The notes: generated from the letters alone by a model not told the origin. Numbered from the stretch's first letter, positions 55,860-64,000 are shown. The stretch: DNA of 64,000 nucleotides from Yeosuana marina (GCF_011762485.1 NZ_JAAKGI010000027.1:73747-137746), one strand, 5' to 3'. Program-made: numbers and translations.

Positions 55860-55885
55860 TTTTTAAGAAAATATAACGGACTAAT
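55860..55885 (+). repeat. Right direct repeat: orphan copy of the VWA gene 3' end
   Basis: The DNA reads TTTTTAAGAAAATATAACGG and on to CTAATA, then TAA. In the old frame it encodes FLRKYNGLI and a stop, exactly as at 54948-54977, with synonymous changes (TTA to CTA, ATC to ATA, TGA to TAA). The prohibitin-like gene begins 16 bases after this stop. Confidence 0.9.
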
Positions 55886-55903
55886 ATAAATTAACAATAG
55901 ATT

Positions 55904-56719
55904 ATGGAAAAATTACCAAAAATAGGAATACCAATTATTATTGCTGCCATCATACTAATTGTGGTATTGGCAAAATCTGCTGTAACCATAGATTCTGGTG
56001 AAGCAGGCGTATTATTTGAGACCTTTGGAAAAGGTGTTGTAACAGATGAACCTCCAATGGGTGAAGGGTTTCATCTAGTTGCGCCTTGGAATAAGGTATA
56101 TGTTTACGAAGTTCGTCAACAAGAACTTTTTGAAAAAATGAGAGTACTATCTTCAAACGGTTTGGAGATTCAAATTGATGCATCTGCTTGGTATGAGCCG
56201 GTTTATAACGACTTAGGACATTTACACCAATCGCTTGGTCAAAATTATTTAGATCGAGTTATCAAACCAGCTATTAGAAGTGCTGCAAGAAGCGTTGTAG
56301 GTCGTTACACCCCAGAGCAATTATATTCAAGTAAACGTGACATTATTCAAGATGAAATTTTTATAGAAACTAAGAAAATTCTTGAAAAACAGTACGTGCA
56401 ATTGAATGAAATATTGGTACGTGATGTAACCTTGCCAGCTACGATTAAAACAGCTATTGAACGTAAGTTAAAGCAAGAACAGGAATCTTTAGAATACGAA
56501 TTTAGATTAGTGACAGCGCAAAAAGAAGCTGAAAAAGTAATTATTGAAGCCAAAGGTAAGGCTGAATCTAACAGAATATTGAGTGCCTCGTTAACAGATA
56601 AAATTTTGCAAGATAAAGGTATCGACGCGACTATTAAATTAGCCGACTCACCTAATAGTAAAATTATAGTTATCGGTTCTGGTGATAGTGGGTTACCTTT
56701 AATCCTAGGGAATCAATAA
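55904..56719 (+). CDS. Prohibitin/SPFH-domain membrane protein
   Basis: The 271-residue protein has one N-terminal membrane helix (about residues 7-26) and an SPFH domain (VTIDSGEAGVLFETFGKGVV...PPMGEGFHLVAPWNKVYVYEVRQQ), then a charged coiled-coil region (KLKQEQESLEYEFRLVTAQKEAEKVIIEAKGKAESNR). Prohibitin homologues form large rings in the membrane and modulate proteases such as FtsH; the precise role here is unknown. It was probably the original neighbour of the VWA-like gene before the SDR insertion. Confidence 0.88.
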   Translation: MEKLPKIGIPIIIAAIILIVVLAKSAVTIDSGEAGVLFETFGKGVVTDEPPMGEGFHLVAPWNKVYVYEVRQQELFEKMRVLSSNGLEIQIDASAWYEPVYNDLGHLHQSLGQNYLDRVIKPAIRSAARSVVGRYTPEQLYSSKRDIIQDEIFIETKKILEKQYVQLNEILVRDVTLPATIKTAIERKLKQEQESLEYEFRLVTAQKEAEKVIIEAKGKAESNRILSASLTDKILQDKGIDATIKLADSPNSKIIVIGSGDSGLPLILGNQ

Positions 56720-56742
56720 CTGATAAATAAGAATTATTTTAA

Positions 56743-56777
56743 AAAGGCAGAACCTAAAGAAGGTTTCTGCCTTTATT
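56743..56777. terminator. Bidirectional terminator between convergent genes
   Basis: AAAGGCAGAA (56743-56752) pairs with TTCTGCCTTT (56765-56774), with partial CCT/AGG pairing inside. It lies between the prohibitin-like gene and the convergent thioredoxin-like gene, with A-rich and T-rich flanks for both directions. Confidence 0.75.
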
Positions 56778-56784
56778 GTTTTAG

Positions 56785-57303
56785 CTATTTTGATAAAAAC
56801 ACGGTTGAGATAGTAGCAAGTTCATCTTCGTTTAATGAGGATGTTTTTCTAAGTTTGTCTATAAATAATGACACTTCTTCTTTAGAAACAGGACAACCTA
56901 AATTATTCCCCTTCAAATCAAAAGAATCATCTAAAAACTTTCCATTCTCATCAAAGAACAACCAAAAAGGAATGCCGGAATTAGAACCTTTATATTGCGC
57001 TAATAAATCTTCCGCACCAGGGTTTTCTAGTTTCTTATTGGCAGAAGTTTCTTTAACCACTAAGTGCTCAATAACATAATTCTGGTCAAACAAGTCTTTA
57101 CAGGCTAAATCATTCATTTTACGATCCATTTTTTTACACCAACCACACCAAGAAGCATGAAACATTATAAAAACGTTTTTGTTTTCTTTTTGAGCTTGCG
57201 CCGTTGCTTTTATTAAAATATCTTTAGAAGATTCTTGAGTAAATCCATTATGACTGCTCATCATAAAGAACATAATTGCGATTGATAACAATCTTGGTTT
57301 CAT
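56785..57303 (-). CDS. Secreted thioredoxin-like protein
   Basis: The 172-residue protein has a signal peptide (LLSIAIMFFMMSSHNGFTQ), then a thioredoxin fold with the redox motif CGWC (residues 53-56, in FHASWCGWCKKMD) and the cis-Pro segment GIPFWLFFDENG. This is the thioredoxin_7/DUF255-like type found as periplasmic or outer proteins in Bacteroidota. It probably reduces or isomerises disulfides in the envelope. It is transcribed toward the prohibitin gene and divergently from the his operon. Confidence 0.85.
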   Translation of the reverse strand: MKPRLLSIAIMFFMMSSHNGFTQESSKDILIKATAQAQKENKNVFIMFHASWCGWCKKMDRKMNDLACKDLFDQNYVIEHLVVKETSANKKLENPGAEDLLAQYKGSNSGIPFWLFFDENGKFLDDSFDLKGNNLGCPVSKEEVSLFIDKLRKTSSLNEDELATISTVFLSK

Positions 57304-57397
57304 AATTTTTATTGAATTAGGTAAATATTTATGATTACTTGAATTTTAATGCATATTACCTAAAAATATTCAATTTCTAAAAAATTAAAACCAAATA

Positions 57398-57430
57398 TTT
57401 GCATACATTCATTTAAATTTTAGATATTTG
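57398..57430 (+). promoter_or_regulatory. Candidate promoter of the his operon
   Basis: TTTG at 57398-57401 and GATATTTG at 57423-57430 (one mismatch from TAnnTTTG) are 21 bases apart. They lie 20 bases before the leader peptide ATG. The mismatch keeps confidence low. Confidence 0.35.
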
Positions 57431-57450
57431 CTACGATTAAAAAAGAAATT

Positions 57451-57507
57451 ATGAGTTTTATTCAAAATCATCACCATCATTTTCAAATTTGCCCTCAAGC
57501 GAAGTGA
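57451..57507 (+). CDS. His operon leader peptide (18 aa with four consecutive His)
   Basis: ATG 57451 opens an 18-codon frame, MSFIQNHHHHFQICPQAK, ending at TGA 57505-57507. Four adjacent His codons (57469-57480) stand 150 bases before hisG and just before a terminator. By the logic of known amino acid operon attenuators, ribosome stalling at these codons when histidyl-tRNA is scarce would prevent the terminator from forming. The position and composition make chance very unlikely. Confidence 0.88.
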   Translation: MSFIQNHHHHFQICPQAK

Positions 57508-57538
57508 AAATGTATTGAATAAATTCAACATATATTTT

Positions 57539-57570
57539 AAACCCGTTTGAGACAATCAAACGGGTTTTAT
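57539..57570 (+). terminator. His attenuator terminator
   Basis: AAACCCGTTTGA (57539-57550) pairs perfectly with TCAAACGGGTTT (57556-57567), 12 bp with a 5-base loop, followed by TATTTTT. An alternative partner for its left arm is CTCAAGCG at 57494-57501 in the leader coding region, which can pair with CGTTTGAG (57544-57551) with one G-U. That pairing would act as antiterminator. Confidence 0.8.
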
Positions 57571-57572
57571 TT

Positions 57573-57598
57573 TTCCCGTTAAAACGGGAATCTTTTTA
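57573..57598 (+). terminator. Second hairpin in the his leader
   Basis: TTCCCGT (57573-57579) pairs with ACGGGAA (57584-57590), followed by TCTTTTTAT. It may be a second terminator, or its CCCGTT arm may pair with AACGGG of the first terminator as an alternative fold. Confidence 0.45.
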
Positions 57599-57631
57599 TC
57601 CCGAAAACGGATAACTTTTAAATTAACAAAA

Positions 57632-58489
57632 ATGAGTAAATTAAGAATTGCAGTACAAAAATCAGGTCGTTTACACGACGAATCTATGGAACTACTAAAA
57701 GATATAGGTATTTCCATCGATAATGGTATCGATCAATTGAAGGCATCCGCAAGGAATTTTCCAGTTGAAGTTTTTTATTTGAGAAATGGCGATATTCCTC
57801 AATATCTAAAAGATGGCGTTGTTGATGCAGCCATTATTGGCGAAAATGTGCTTATCGAAAAAGGAGAAGGTATTAATATTGTTGAAAAATTAGGATTTTC
57901 TAAATGCAGAGTTTGTATTGCGGTGCCAAAAACTATGGACTACAAACAAATTAGTGATTTAGATGGAAAGCGTATTGCAACGTCATACCCTAATACCATT
58001 CAAAGCTATTTAGATAAAAATGGCATTAAAGCAAATCTGCATATTATTAACGGTTCTGTTGAGATAGCTCCAAACATTGGATTAGCCGATGCTATTTGCG
58101 ATATTGTTTCCAGTGGAAGCACCTTATTCAAAAATAATTTAAAAGAGGTCGAAATGATTCTAAAATCTGAAGCTGTTTTAGCGGTTTCTCCTGTTTTAGA
58201 TGATGAAAAACAAGCGATTTTAGATAGAATTCAGTTCAGAATCAAATCGGTTCTAAAAGGTAGAGAATCCAAATATGTGCTTCTTAATGCACCAAATGAT
58301 AAGGTAAAAGATATTATTAATGTGTTACCAGGCATGAAAAGTCCAACGGTGTTGCCTCTAGCCGAAGTAGGATGGAGTTCAGTTCACTCTGTTATTAGTA
58401 AAAACGAATTTTGGGATGTTATTGATGAATTGAAGGCTAATGGGGCACAAGGAATTCTGGTATGTCCAATTGAGAAAATGGTATTATAG
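57632..58489 (+). CDS. hisG: ATP phosphoribosyltransferase (long form)
   Basis: The 285-residue enzyme performs the first, feedback-controlled step of histidine synthesis. It begins KLRIAVQKSGRLHDESMELL, shows the PRPP-binding DAICDIVSSGSTL (about residues 155-167), and retains the C-terminal regulatory ACT-like domain (about 210-285), so it is the long form that needs no HisZ. It is the first gene after the leader and attenuator. hisD follows after 10 bases. Confidence 0.96.
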   Translation: MSKLRIAVQKSGRLHDESMELLKDIGISIDNGIDQLKASARNFPVEVFYLRNGDIPQYLKDGVVDAAIIGENVLIEKGEGINIVEKLGFSKCRVCIAVPKTMDYKQISDLDGKRIATSYPNTIQSYLDKNGIKANLHIINGSVEIAPNIGLADAICDIVSSGSTLFKNNLKEVEMILKSEAVLAVSPVLDDEKQAILDRIQFRIKSVLKGRESKYVLLNAPNDKVKDIINVLPGMKSPTVLPLAEVGWSSVHSVISKNEFWDVIDELKANGAQGILVCPIEKMVL

Positions 58490-58499
58490 ATAAAGAATT

Positions 58500-59786
58500 A
58501 TGCAAATAATTAATAATCCAAATAAAACCCAGTGGCAAGAAATATTGCAACGCCCAACGCAAACCGTTGATGACATTGAAGCAACGGTGAATCAAATTTT
58601 TAAGGAAGTTATGCAGCAAGGTGATGAGGCGATTGATAAATACACCTTAAAATTTGATGGCATAACGATAGAATCAAATATTGTAACGACCGAAGAAATT
58701 GAAATAGCAATTTCTAAAGTATCTGATGACCTTAAAAGCGCCATCCAAGTTGCTAAAAACAATATTGAAGTATTTCATAAGGCTCAAAAAACAACTAAAA
58801 TAGACGTAGAAACAACCAATGGCGTGCATTGCTGGCAGGAAAAACGTCCTATTGAAAAAGTGGGTTTATACATTCCAGGAGGTACAGCACCTTTGTTTTC
58901 AACCGTATTAATGTTAGCTGTTCCAGCCCAAATAGCAGGATGCAAAGAGATTGTGTTGTGTTCGCCACCAAATAAAAAAGGAGAGTTAGCACCTGAAATT
59001 CTATTTGCAGCGCAATTATGTGGCGTCACTAGAATCATTAAAGTTGGGGGTATTCAGGCGATTGCGGGATTGACTTTTGGAACAGAAACGATACCAAAAG
59101 TGTATAAGATTTTCGGACCAGGAAATCAGTTTGTAACGGTTGCCAAGCAATTAGCAACAAAATATGGCGTTGCTATCGATATGCCTGCAGGACCAAGTGA
59201 ACTATTAGTCGTTGCCGATGAATTTGCGAATGCCTCATATATTGCTTCAGATTTATTAAGTCAAGCAGAACATGGTACCGACAGTCAGGTGATTTTGGTA
59301 TCGACATCGAAAAAGCTAATGGATTCAGTTTCCTATGAAGTCGAAAAACAACTCAACAAACTTCCGCGAAAGGCGATTGCCGAAAAAGCCATAGCAAATT
59401 CAAAGCTTATCTACATTGAAAATGATGAGCTTGCACTGGAAATAATAAATGAATATGGTCCAGAACACTTTATAATCTGTACTAAGAACGAAGATTATTA
59501 CGTAAATGGCATTATGAATGCAGGGTCGATTTTTATTGGAGATTACACCCCGGAAAGTGCAGGAGATTATGCTTCTGGAACAAACCACACCTTACCAACG
59601 AATGGGTTTTCAAAAGCATATTCAGGTGTGAATTTAGATAGTTTTGTAAAAAGTATGACCTTTCAGAAAATTTCGAAAGAAGGTTTACTAAACATTGGCA
59701 ATACAATTGAACTTATGGCCGAAGCCGAAGGCTTACAGGCTCACAAAAATGCGGTTTCAATAAGATTAAAGGATTTGAAATCATGA
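58500..59786 (+). CDS. hisD: Histidinol dehydrogenase
   Basis: This zinc enzyme of 428 residues carries out the last two steps from histidinol to histidine. Landmarks are RPIEKVGLYIPGGTAPLFSTVLM, KIFGPGNQFV, DMPAGPSELLVVADE, SQAEHGTDSQ, the catalytic Glu-His in YGPEHFI (about residue 320) and the late zinc-ligand His in EGLQAHKNAV. Length is normal. It overlaps hisC by 4 bases. Confidence 0.96.
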   Translation: MQIINNPNKTQWQEILQRPTQTVDDIEATVNQIFKEVMQQGDEAIDKYTLKFDGITIESNIVTTEEIEIAISKVSDDLKSAIQVAKNNIEVFHKAQKTTKIDVETTNGVHCWQEKRPIEKVGLYIPGGTAPLFSTVLMLAVPAQIAGCKEIVLCSPPNKKGELAPEILFAAQLCGVTRIIKVGGIQAIAGLTFGTETIPKVYKIFGPGNQFVTVAKQLATKYGVAIDMPAGPSELLVVADEFANASYIASDLLSQAEHGTDSQVILVSTSKKLMDSVSYEVEKQLNKLPRKAIAEKAIANSKLIYIENDELALEIINEYGPEHFIICTKNEDYYVNGIMNAGSIFIGDYTPESAGDYASGTNHTLPTNGFSKAYSGVNLDSFVKSMTFQKISKEGLLNIGNTIELMAEAEGLQAHKNAVSIRLKDLKS

Positions 59787-60826
59787 ATATTCAGAATTTA
59801 ATACGACCAAGCATCAAGGCTTTAAAACCGTATTCATCGGCGAGAGATGAGTTTCAGGGGGTTCCTTCAGATATGGTGTTTTTAGACGCGAATGAAAATC
59901 CGTTTGAAAATGGCGTAAATCGTTATCCAGATCCGCATCAAAACAAATTAAAAGTTCTATTGTCTGAAATTAAACAAGTTCCAACCCAAAGCATCCTTTT
60001 AGGGAATGGCAGCGACGAAGTTTTAGATCTTATCTTTAGAATGTTTTGCGAGCCTAACAAAGACAACGTTATTATTTTGCCGCCAACCTATGGCATGTAC
60101 GAGGTTTTGGCTAATTTAAACGCCATTGAAACTATAAAAGTTCCATTATCAGATACTTTTGAGCCAAAGGTTGAAGATATTTTAAATGTTGCTAATATCA
60201 ATAGCAAACTGTTGTTTTTATGTTCACCAAACAATCCATCAGGGAATAGTTTTCAATCAAAGGCTATTGAACGTTTGTTAAAAGAATTCAACGGTATCGT
60301 TGTAATTGATGAAGCCTACATAGATTTTTCAAAGGAACAAAGTTGGTTAAATAGGTTAGAAGAATTCCCTAATTTGATTATAACTCAAACATTATCAAAG
60401 GCTTATGGAATGGCAGGAATTCGTTTAGGATTGTGCTATGCGTCTCAAGAAATCATTTCGGTTTTAAACACCATTAAACCGCCTTATAATGTGAATGAAT
60501 TGACACAACAAAAAGCGATTGAAAATTTGTCTCAACCCAATTTAGCAAAAAATCAAATTGCCGATATTCTTTATGAGCGTGATGTTTTAATAAATGAACT
60601 GAAAAAAATACGTTTTGTTTCAAAAATGTATCCTTCCGATGCTAATTTTGTTTTAATAAAAGTTGATGATGCAAACAAACGTTATGATCAACTTATTTCA
60701 AAAGGCATTGTAATTAGAAACCGAACCACGCAATACGGTTGTGAAAACTGTTTACGAATTACCGTAGGCACCGTTTTTGAAAATAAAAGATTAATTAAAG
60801 TATTGCAACAAATTCAAAGTGAGTAA
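59783..60826 (+). CDS. hisC: Histidinol-phosphate aminotransferase
   Basis: A 347-residue PLP-dependent class I/II aminotransferase converting imidazole-acetol phosphate to histidinol phosphate. It has LDANENPFEN near the start, GNGSDEVLDL, CSPNNPSGN, VVIDEAYIDF and the PLP-binding Lys in TQTLSKAYGMAGIRLG (about residue 210). The C-terminal RNRTTQYGCENCLRITVGT is typical. It overlaps hisD and lies 3 bases from hisB. Confidence 0.95.
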   Translation: MNIQNLIRPSIKALKPYSSARDEFQGVPSDMVFLDANENPFENGVNRYPDPHQNKLKVLLSEIKQVPTQSILLGNGSDEVLDLIFRMFCEPNKDNVIILPPTYGMYEVLANLNAIETIKVPLSDTFEPKVEDILNVANINSKLLFLCSPNNPSGNSFQSKAIERLLKEFNGIVVIDEAYIDFSKEQSWLNRLEEFPNLIITQTLSKAYGMAGIRLGLCYASQEIISVLNTIKPPYNVNELTQQKAIENLSQPNLAKNQIADILYERDVLINELKKIRFVSKMYPSDANFVLIKVDDANKRYDQLISKGIVIRNRTTQYGCENCLRITVGTVFENKRLIKVLQQIQSE

Positions 60827-60829
60827 CTT

Positions 60830-61963
60830 ATGAAAAAAGTATTATTTATAGATCGAGATGGTACGATTATAAAAGAACCCGCTGATGAGCAGATTGATTC
60901 ATTTGAAAAGCTTCAATTTTATCCAAAAGTATTTCAATACTTAGGAAAGATTGCAAAGGAACTCGATTACGAAATAGTAATGATTACCAACCAAGATGGT
61001 TTAGGAACCGATATTTATCCCGAAAACACCTTCTGGCCGGTTCATAATTTTATTATTAAAACCTTTGAAGATGAAGGCATCGTTTTTCAAGAACAATTTA
61101 TCGATAGAACCTTCGCAAAAGATAATGCACCAACACGAAAACCAAATACTGGTTTGCTAACGAAATATTTTTCAGAGGATTACGATTTAGAAAACTCGTT
61201 TGTGATTGGCGATAGGTTAACCGATGTTGAATTGGCGAAAAATTTGGGTGCAAAAGGTATTTTCATAAACGACGAAACACATTTAGGAGTAAATGAAATT
61301 ACTATAAAGCGCGAAGAACTAAATAATTACATCGCCTTAGAAACGAACGATTGGGCAAAAATTTATGCCTTTTTAAAAGCCGATGATAGAAGTGGTGGTT
61401 TAATAAGAAACACCAACGAAACTAAAATAGCCATTCAATTAAATCTTGACGGTACAGGAAAAAGTAAAATCAACACCGGGATTGCTTTTTTCGATCATAT
61501 GTTAGACCAAATCGCACGTCACGGACAACTAGATTTAAAAATAGAAGTAGATGGCGATTTAGAAGTTGATGAACACCATACCATCGAAGATACTGCCATT
61601 GCTTTAGGGGAATTATTCAACAAAGTATTAGGTAATAAATTAGGGATAGAGCGTTACGGATTTTGTTTACCAATGGACGATTGCTATGCGCAGGCTGCCA
61701 TCGATTTTGGCGGTCGAAACTGGTTGGTTTGGGAAGCCGATTTTAAACGCGAAATGGTTGGTAAAATGCCTACCGAAATGTTTTATCATTTCTTTAAATC
61801 GTTTACCGATGGTGCGAAATGTAACTTAAACATTAAAGCTGAAGGTACGAATGAACACCATAAAATAGAAGCTATCTTTAAAGCTTTTGCGAAAGCTATT
61901 AAAATGGCCGTAAAACGCGATATTGAAAAAATGATTTTGCCATCAACAAAAGGAATGCTGTAA
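60830..61963 (+). CDS. hisB: Bifunctional histidinol-phosphatase / imidazoleglycerol-phosphate dehydratase
   Basis: The 377-residue fusion joins an N-terminal HAD phosphatase (FIDRDGT with Asp8 and Asp10; [32 protein letters not shown]) to a C-terminal IGPD domain (from about residue 185) with its metal-binding repeats [15 protein letters not shown] and [13 protein letters not shown]. It carries out steps six and eight of histidine synthesis. A short spacer with TTAGC-type repeats (61975-62045) separates it from hisH. Confidence 0.96.
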   Translation: MKKVLFIDRDGTIIKEPADEQIDSFEKLQFYPKVFQYLGKIAKELDYEIVMITNQDGLGTDIYPENTFWPVHNFIIKTFEDEGIVFQEQFIDRTFAKDNAPTRKPNTGLLTKYFSEDYDLENSFVIGDRLTDVELAKNLGAKGIFINDETHLGVNEITIKREELNNYIALETNDWAKIYAFLKADDRSGGLIRNTNETKIAIQLNLDGTGKSKINTGIAFFDHMLDQIARHGQLDLKIEVDGDLEVDEHHTIEDTAIALGELFNKVLGNKLGIERYGFCLPMDDCYAQAAIDFGGRNWLVWEADFKREMVGKMPTEMFYHFFKSFTDGAKCNLNIKAEGTNEHHKIEAIFKAFAKAIKMAVKRDIEKMILPSTKGML

Positions 61964-61969
61964 ATTGGT

Positions 61970-62046
61970 TTGTAGTTCTTTGCTGTTAGCCATCAGCTAA
62001 TTGCTAAAAACCAAAAACTAAAAGCCAATAGCAAAAGCTAAAAGAA
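61970..62046. repeat. TTAGC-type short repeat spacer between hisB and hisH
   Basis: The gap is made of alternating words such as TGTTAGCCATCAGCTAATTGC, CTAAAAACC and AAAAGCCAATAGC, which can fold into an AT-rich hairpin. A related spacer (62629-62690) separates hisH and hisA, and similar words occur at 32095-32130. Confidence 0.5.
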
Positions 62047-62628
62047 ATGAAGTTAATTATTATAAATTATGGAGCTGGAAATATTAAAAGTATTCAGTTT
62101 GCCTTTAATCGTATGGGAATTGATGCAATTTTATCTAATGACCCAGATGAGATTCTTGCTGCGGATAAAATTATATTTCCGGGAGTGGGAGAAGCTAGTA
62201 GTGCTATGAATATGCTTAAACAAAGCGGATTAGACATACTAATTCCACAGTTAAAACAGCCTGTTTTAGGCATTTGTCTGGGCATGCAACTTATGTGTAA
62301 TAGGACAGAAGAAGGCAATACTAAAGGTTTAGAGATTTTCAATACCGAAGTTAAACGCTTTTCAAATACTGTTAAAGTACCACAAATGGGGTGGAACGTA
62401 ATAAAAAATTTAAAGTCCGATTTATTTTCGGGTATTAAAGAAAACGAATACATGTATTTAGTTCATAGTTATTATGCTGAACATTGCAATCAAACCATTG
62501 CAGCGACAGATTACGGACTTAATTACGCTTCAGCTTTGCAACATAATAACTTTTATGGAGTTCAATTTCACCCAGAAAAGAGTAGTTTAGCAGGAGCAAA
62601 GATTTTAGAAAATTTCATCAATTTATAG
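62047..62628 (+). CDS. hisH: Imidazole glycerol phosphate synthase, glutaminase subunit
   Basis: This class I glutamine amidotransferase of 193 residues supplies ammonia to HisF. The nucleophile is Cys77 in GICLGMQLM, with the His-Glu pair in GVQFHPEKSSLAGAKIL near residues 175-185. It starts KLIIINYGAGNIKSI, as the family does. The start ATG follows the repeat spacer directly with an A-rich leader. Confidence 0.95.
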   Translation: MKLIIINYGAGNIKSIQFAFNRMGIDAILSNDPDEILAADKIIFPGVGEASSAMNMLKQSGLDILIPQLKQPVLGICLGMQLMCNRTEEGNTKGLEIFNTEVKRFSNTVKVPQMGWNVIKNLKSDLFSGIKENEYMYLVHSYYAEHCNQTIAATDYGLNYASALQHNNFYGVQFHPEKSSLAGAKILENFINL

Positions 62629-62695
62629 CGTGAATTTTAGCCTTTAGCAATTTGCTAATGGCCAATAGCTTAACACTAAAAAGCTTAAAATAGAA
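62629..62695. repeat. TTAGC-type short repeat spacer between hisH and hisA
   Basis: TTTTAGCCTTTAGCAATTTGCTAATGGCCAATAGC-like sequence (given here in parts: TTTAGCAATTTGCTAA is a palindrome at about 62642-62657) forms a small hairpin. Same word family as at 61970-62046. Confidence 0.5.
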
Positions 62696-63430
62696 ATGAG
62701 AATTATACCAGCCATAGATATTATAGACGGAAAATGTGTTCGTTTAACTAAAGGTGATTACGATACAAAAAAGGTTTATAATGAAAATCCGCTTGAAGTT
62801 GCCAAAGCATTTGAAGCCTCAGGAATAGAATATTTACATTTAGTTGATTTGGACGGAGCAAAGGCGAATCACATTGTTAATTATCGCGTTTTAGAGCAAA
62901 TCGCAGCAAAAACAAGCTTAAAAATTGATTTTGGTGGCGGACTCAAAGCTGATGAAGACTTAAACATTGCTTTTAATTCAGGAGCGAAACAAATTACAGG
63001 AGGTAGTATTGCAGTGAAAGACCCGGAGACTTTCGAGAGTTGGATTTCAAAATATGGTGCTACTAAAATTATTTTAGGTGCAGATAGCGATAACGGTAAA
63101 GTTTCAATTAGCGGTTGGATGGAACAAAGTAAAGAAGATGTAATACCATTTATAAAAGCCTATCAGCGAAAAAGTATTCAATATGTAATTTGTACAGATA
63201 TCTCGAAAGATGGCATGCTGGAAGGGCCTTCCGCGGAGTTATATAAGCAAATTATTGATGAATGTTCGAATAGTAGTAGCGGACAATCTATTAAACTCAT
63301 TGCTTCTGGTGGTATTTCAACGATTGAAGAAATTCCGATGTTGAAAGAATTAGGTTGTGAGGGTGTTATTATTGGAAAAGCTATTTACGAAAATAGAATT
63401 AGCTTAAAACAACTTGAAAAATATGTATAA
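62696..63430 (+). CDS. hisA: Phosphoribosylformimino-5-aminoimidazole carboxamide ribotide isomerase
   Basis: The 244-residue (beta/alpha)8 barrel isomerises ProFAR to PRFAR. It has the first catalytic Asp (Asp8 in [13 protein letters not shown]), phosphate-binding DFGGGL and GGSIAV, the second Asp in [15 protein letters not shown] and the late ASGGIS. Length is normal. hisF starts 68 bases later, after a spacer of short CTTTT/ACTTTT repeats that can form an AT-rich hairpin. Confidence 0.95.
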   Translation: MRIIPAIDIIDGKCVRLTKGDYDTKKVYNENPLEVAKAFEASGIEYLHLVDLDGAKANHIVNYRVLEQIAAKTSLKIDFGGGLKADEDLNIAFNSGAKQITGGSIAVKDPETFESWISKYGATKIILGADSDNGKVSISGWMEQSKEDVIPFIKAYQRKSIQYVICTDISKDGMLEGPSAELYKQIIDECSNSSSGQSIKLIASGGISTIEEIPMLKELGCEGVIIGKAIYENRISLKQLEKYV

Positions 63431-63498
63431 ATATTGTAAAGTAAAATGATAAGTATTTAAAACTTTTCACTTTTACTTTTCGCTTTTTACTTGAAAGA

Positions 63499-64000
63499 AT
63501 GTTAACAAAACGAATTATACCATGTTTAGATATTAAAAACGGACGCACCGTAAAAGGCGTAAATTTTGTGGATTTGCGTGATGCAGGTGATCCTGTGGAA
63601 TTAGCAAAGCAATATGCTGATATGGGGGCAGATGAATTGGTATTTTTAGATATTTCTGCAACGTTGGAAGGTCGTGCCACAACCTTAGAAATGGTGTTAC
63701 ACGTGGCTGAGCAAGTAAATATTCCCTTTACAGTTGGTGGCGGGATTTCGTCTGTTGAGCACGTAGATGCTTTGTTGCATTGTGGAGCGGATAAGGTTTC
63801 GATTAACTCCTCGGCAGTGAAACGACCTGATTTGGTTAATGAATTGGCTGATAAATTTGGAAGTCAGTGCGTGGTGGTAGCGATTGATGCAAAAGAGGTC
63901 GATGGACAATGGAAAGTGCATTTGGCAGGCGGCAGTATTCCAACAGAAATTAATTTATTTGAATGGGCAAAAGAAGTCGAACAGCGGGGTGCAGGTGAAA
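63499..64000 (+). CDS. hisF: Imidazole glycerol phosphate synthase, cyclase subunit (partial, runs off the window)
   Basis: The frame opens at ATG 63499 with [20 protein letters not shown], the conserved start with the catalytic Asp11, then [35 protein letters not shown] and [11 protein letters not shown]. It continues in frame to the last base, giving about 167 of the expected 251 residues. HisF closes the imidazole ring with ammonia from HisH. hisIE probably follows outside the window. Confidence 0.95.
   Translation, partial: MLTKRIIPCLDIKNGRTVKGVNFVDLRDAGDPVELAKQYADMGADELVFLDISATLEGRATTLEMVLHVAEQVNIPFTVGGGISSVEHVDALLHCGADKVSINSSAVKRPDLVNELADKFGSQCVVVAIDAKEVDGQWKVHLAGGSIPTEINLFEWAKEVEQRGAGE

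Noticed and set aside
62094..62453. 119-codon frame antisense to hisH
   Set aside because: Shadow of hisH codon structure; no independent support.

Overview
This window is chromosomal DNA from a marine-type member of the Flavobacteriaceae (Bacteroidota). The evidence is the low GC content, the fused lpxC/fabZ gene inside an lpxD-lpxC/fabZ-lpxA-efp-lpxD2-sucD block, a PorX-type response regulator, a TonB-receptor-like outer membrane protein, the TAnnTTTG -7 promoter motif and the near absence of Shine-Dalgarno sequences. The species cannot be fixed from the sequence. No rRNA, tRNA, insertion sequence, phage or CRISPR array was seen.

Layout. 1-2200: a dense field of modular palindromic repeats, then a small helix-turn-helix-like gene and a decayed second copy of it. 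2227-4197: a secreted parallel beta-helix lipoprotein. 4244-23852, minus strand: a long exopolysaccharide or O-antigen cluster holding an SGNH/MBOAT O-acylation pair, a PaaK/CapK-like adenylate-forming enzyme, eight glycosyltransferases, an EpsG-type polymerase, an acyltransferase-3 protein, a UDP-GlcNAc 2-epimerase, a hexapeptide acetyltransferase, a Wzx flippase and the TviB/TviC pair for UDP-GalNAc uronate. 23853-25774: about 1.9 kb of noncoding repeats and promoter DNA. 25775-32089, plus strand: PglE-like aminotransferase, PglF-like dehydratase, Wza-like export protein and Wzc-like kinase. After another repeat field (32090-32740), aroB, proline dehydrogenase, a second dehydratase and the priming sugar-phosphate transferase follow, so the polysaccharide locus is split by housekeeping genes. 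Together these form a nearly complete Wzx/Wzy pathway: priming transferase, nucleotide-sugar synthesis, chain assembly, flipping, polymerisation, export and extensive acyl decoration.

37389-45811: alanine dehydrogenase, an outer membrane beta-barrel protein, a small unlisted peptide gene, tsaE, porX and an HD-domain hydrolase. 45868-51916: the lipid A/EF-P/sucD operon, with a 92-bp tandem duplication before lpxA. 52194-56719: fabG, a von Willebrand A-like membrane protein, a second SDR gene that looks inserted, and a prohibitin homologue. 56785-57303: a secreted thioredoxin-like protein. 57451-64000: the histidine operon hisGDCBHAF (hisF runs off the end), preceded by a short peptide with four consecutive His codons and a terminator, a classical-looking attenuator.

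The observations I find most interesting are the his attenuator with its predicted antiterminator; the SDR cassette at 54991-55761, flanked by direct repeats that both encode the last nine residues and stop of the upstream gene; the modular repeats with constant arms and exchangeable inner palindromes; and the duplicated leader before lpxA.
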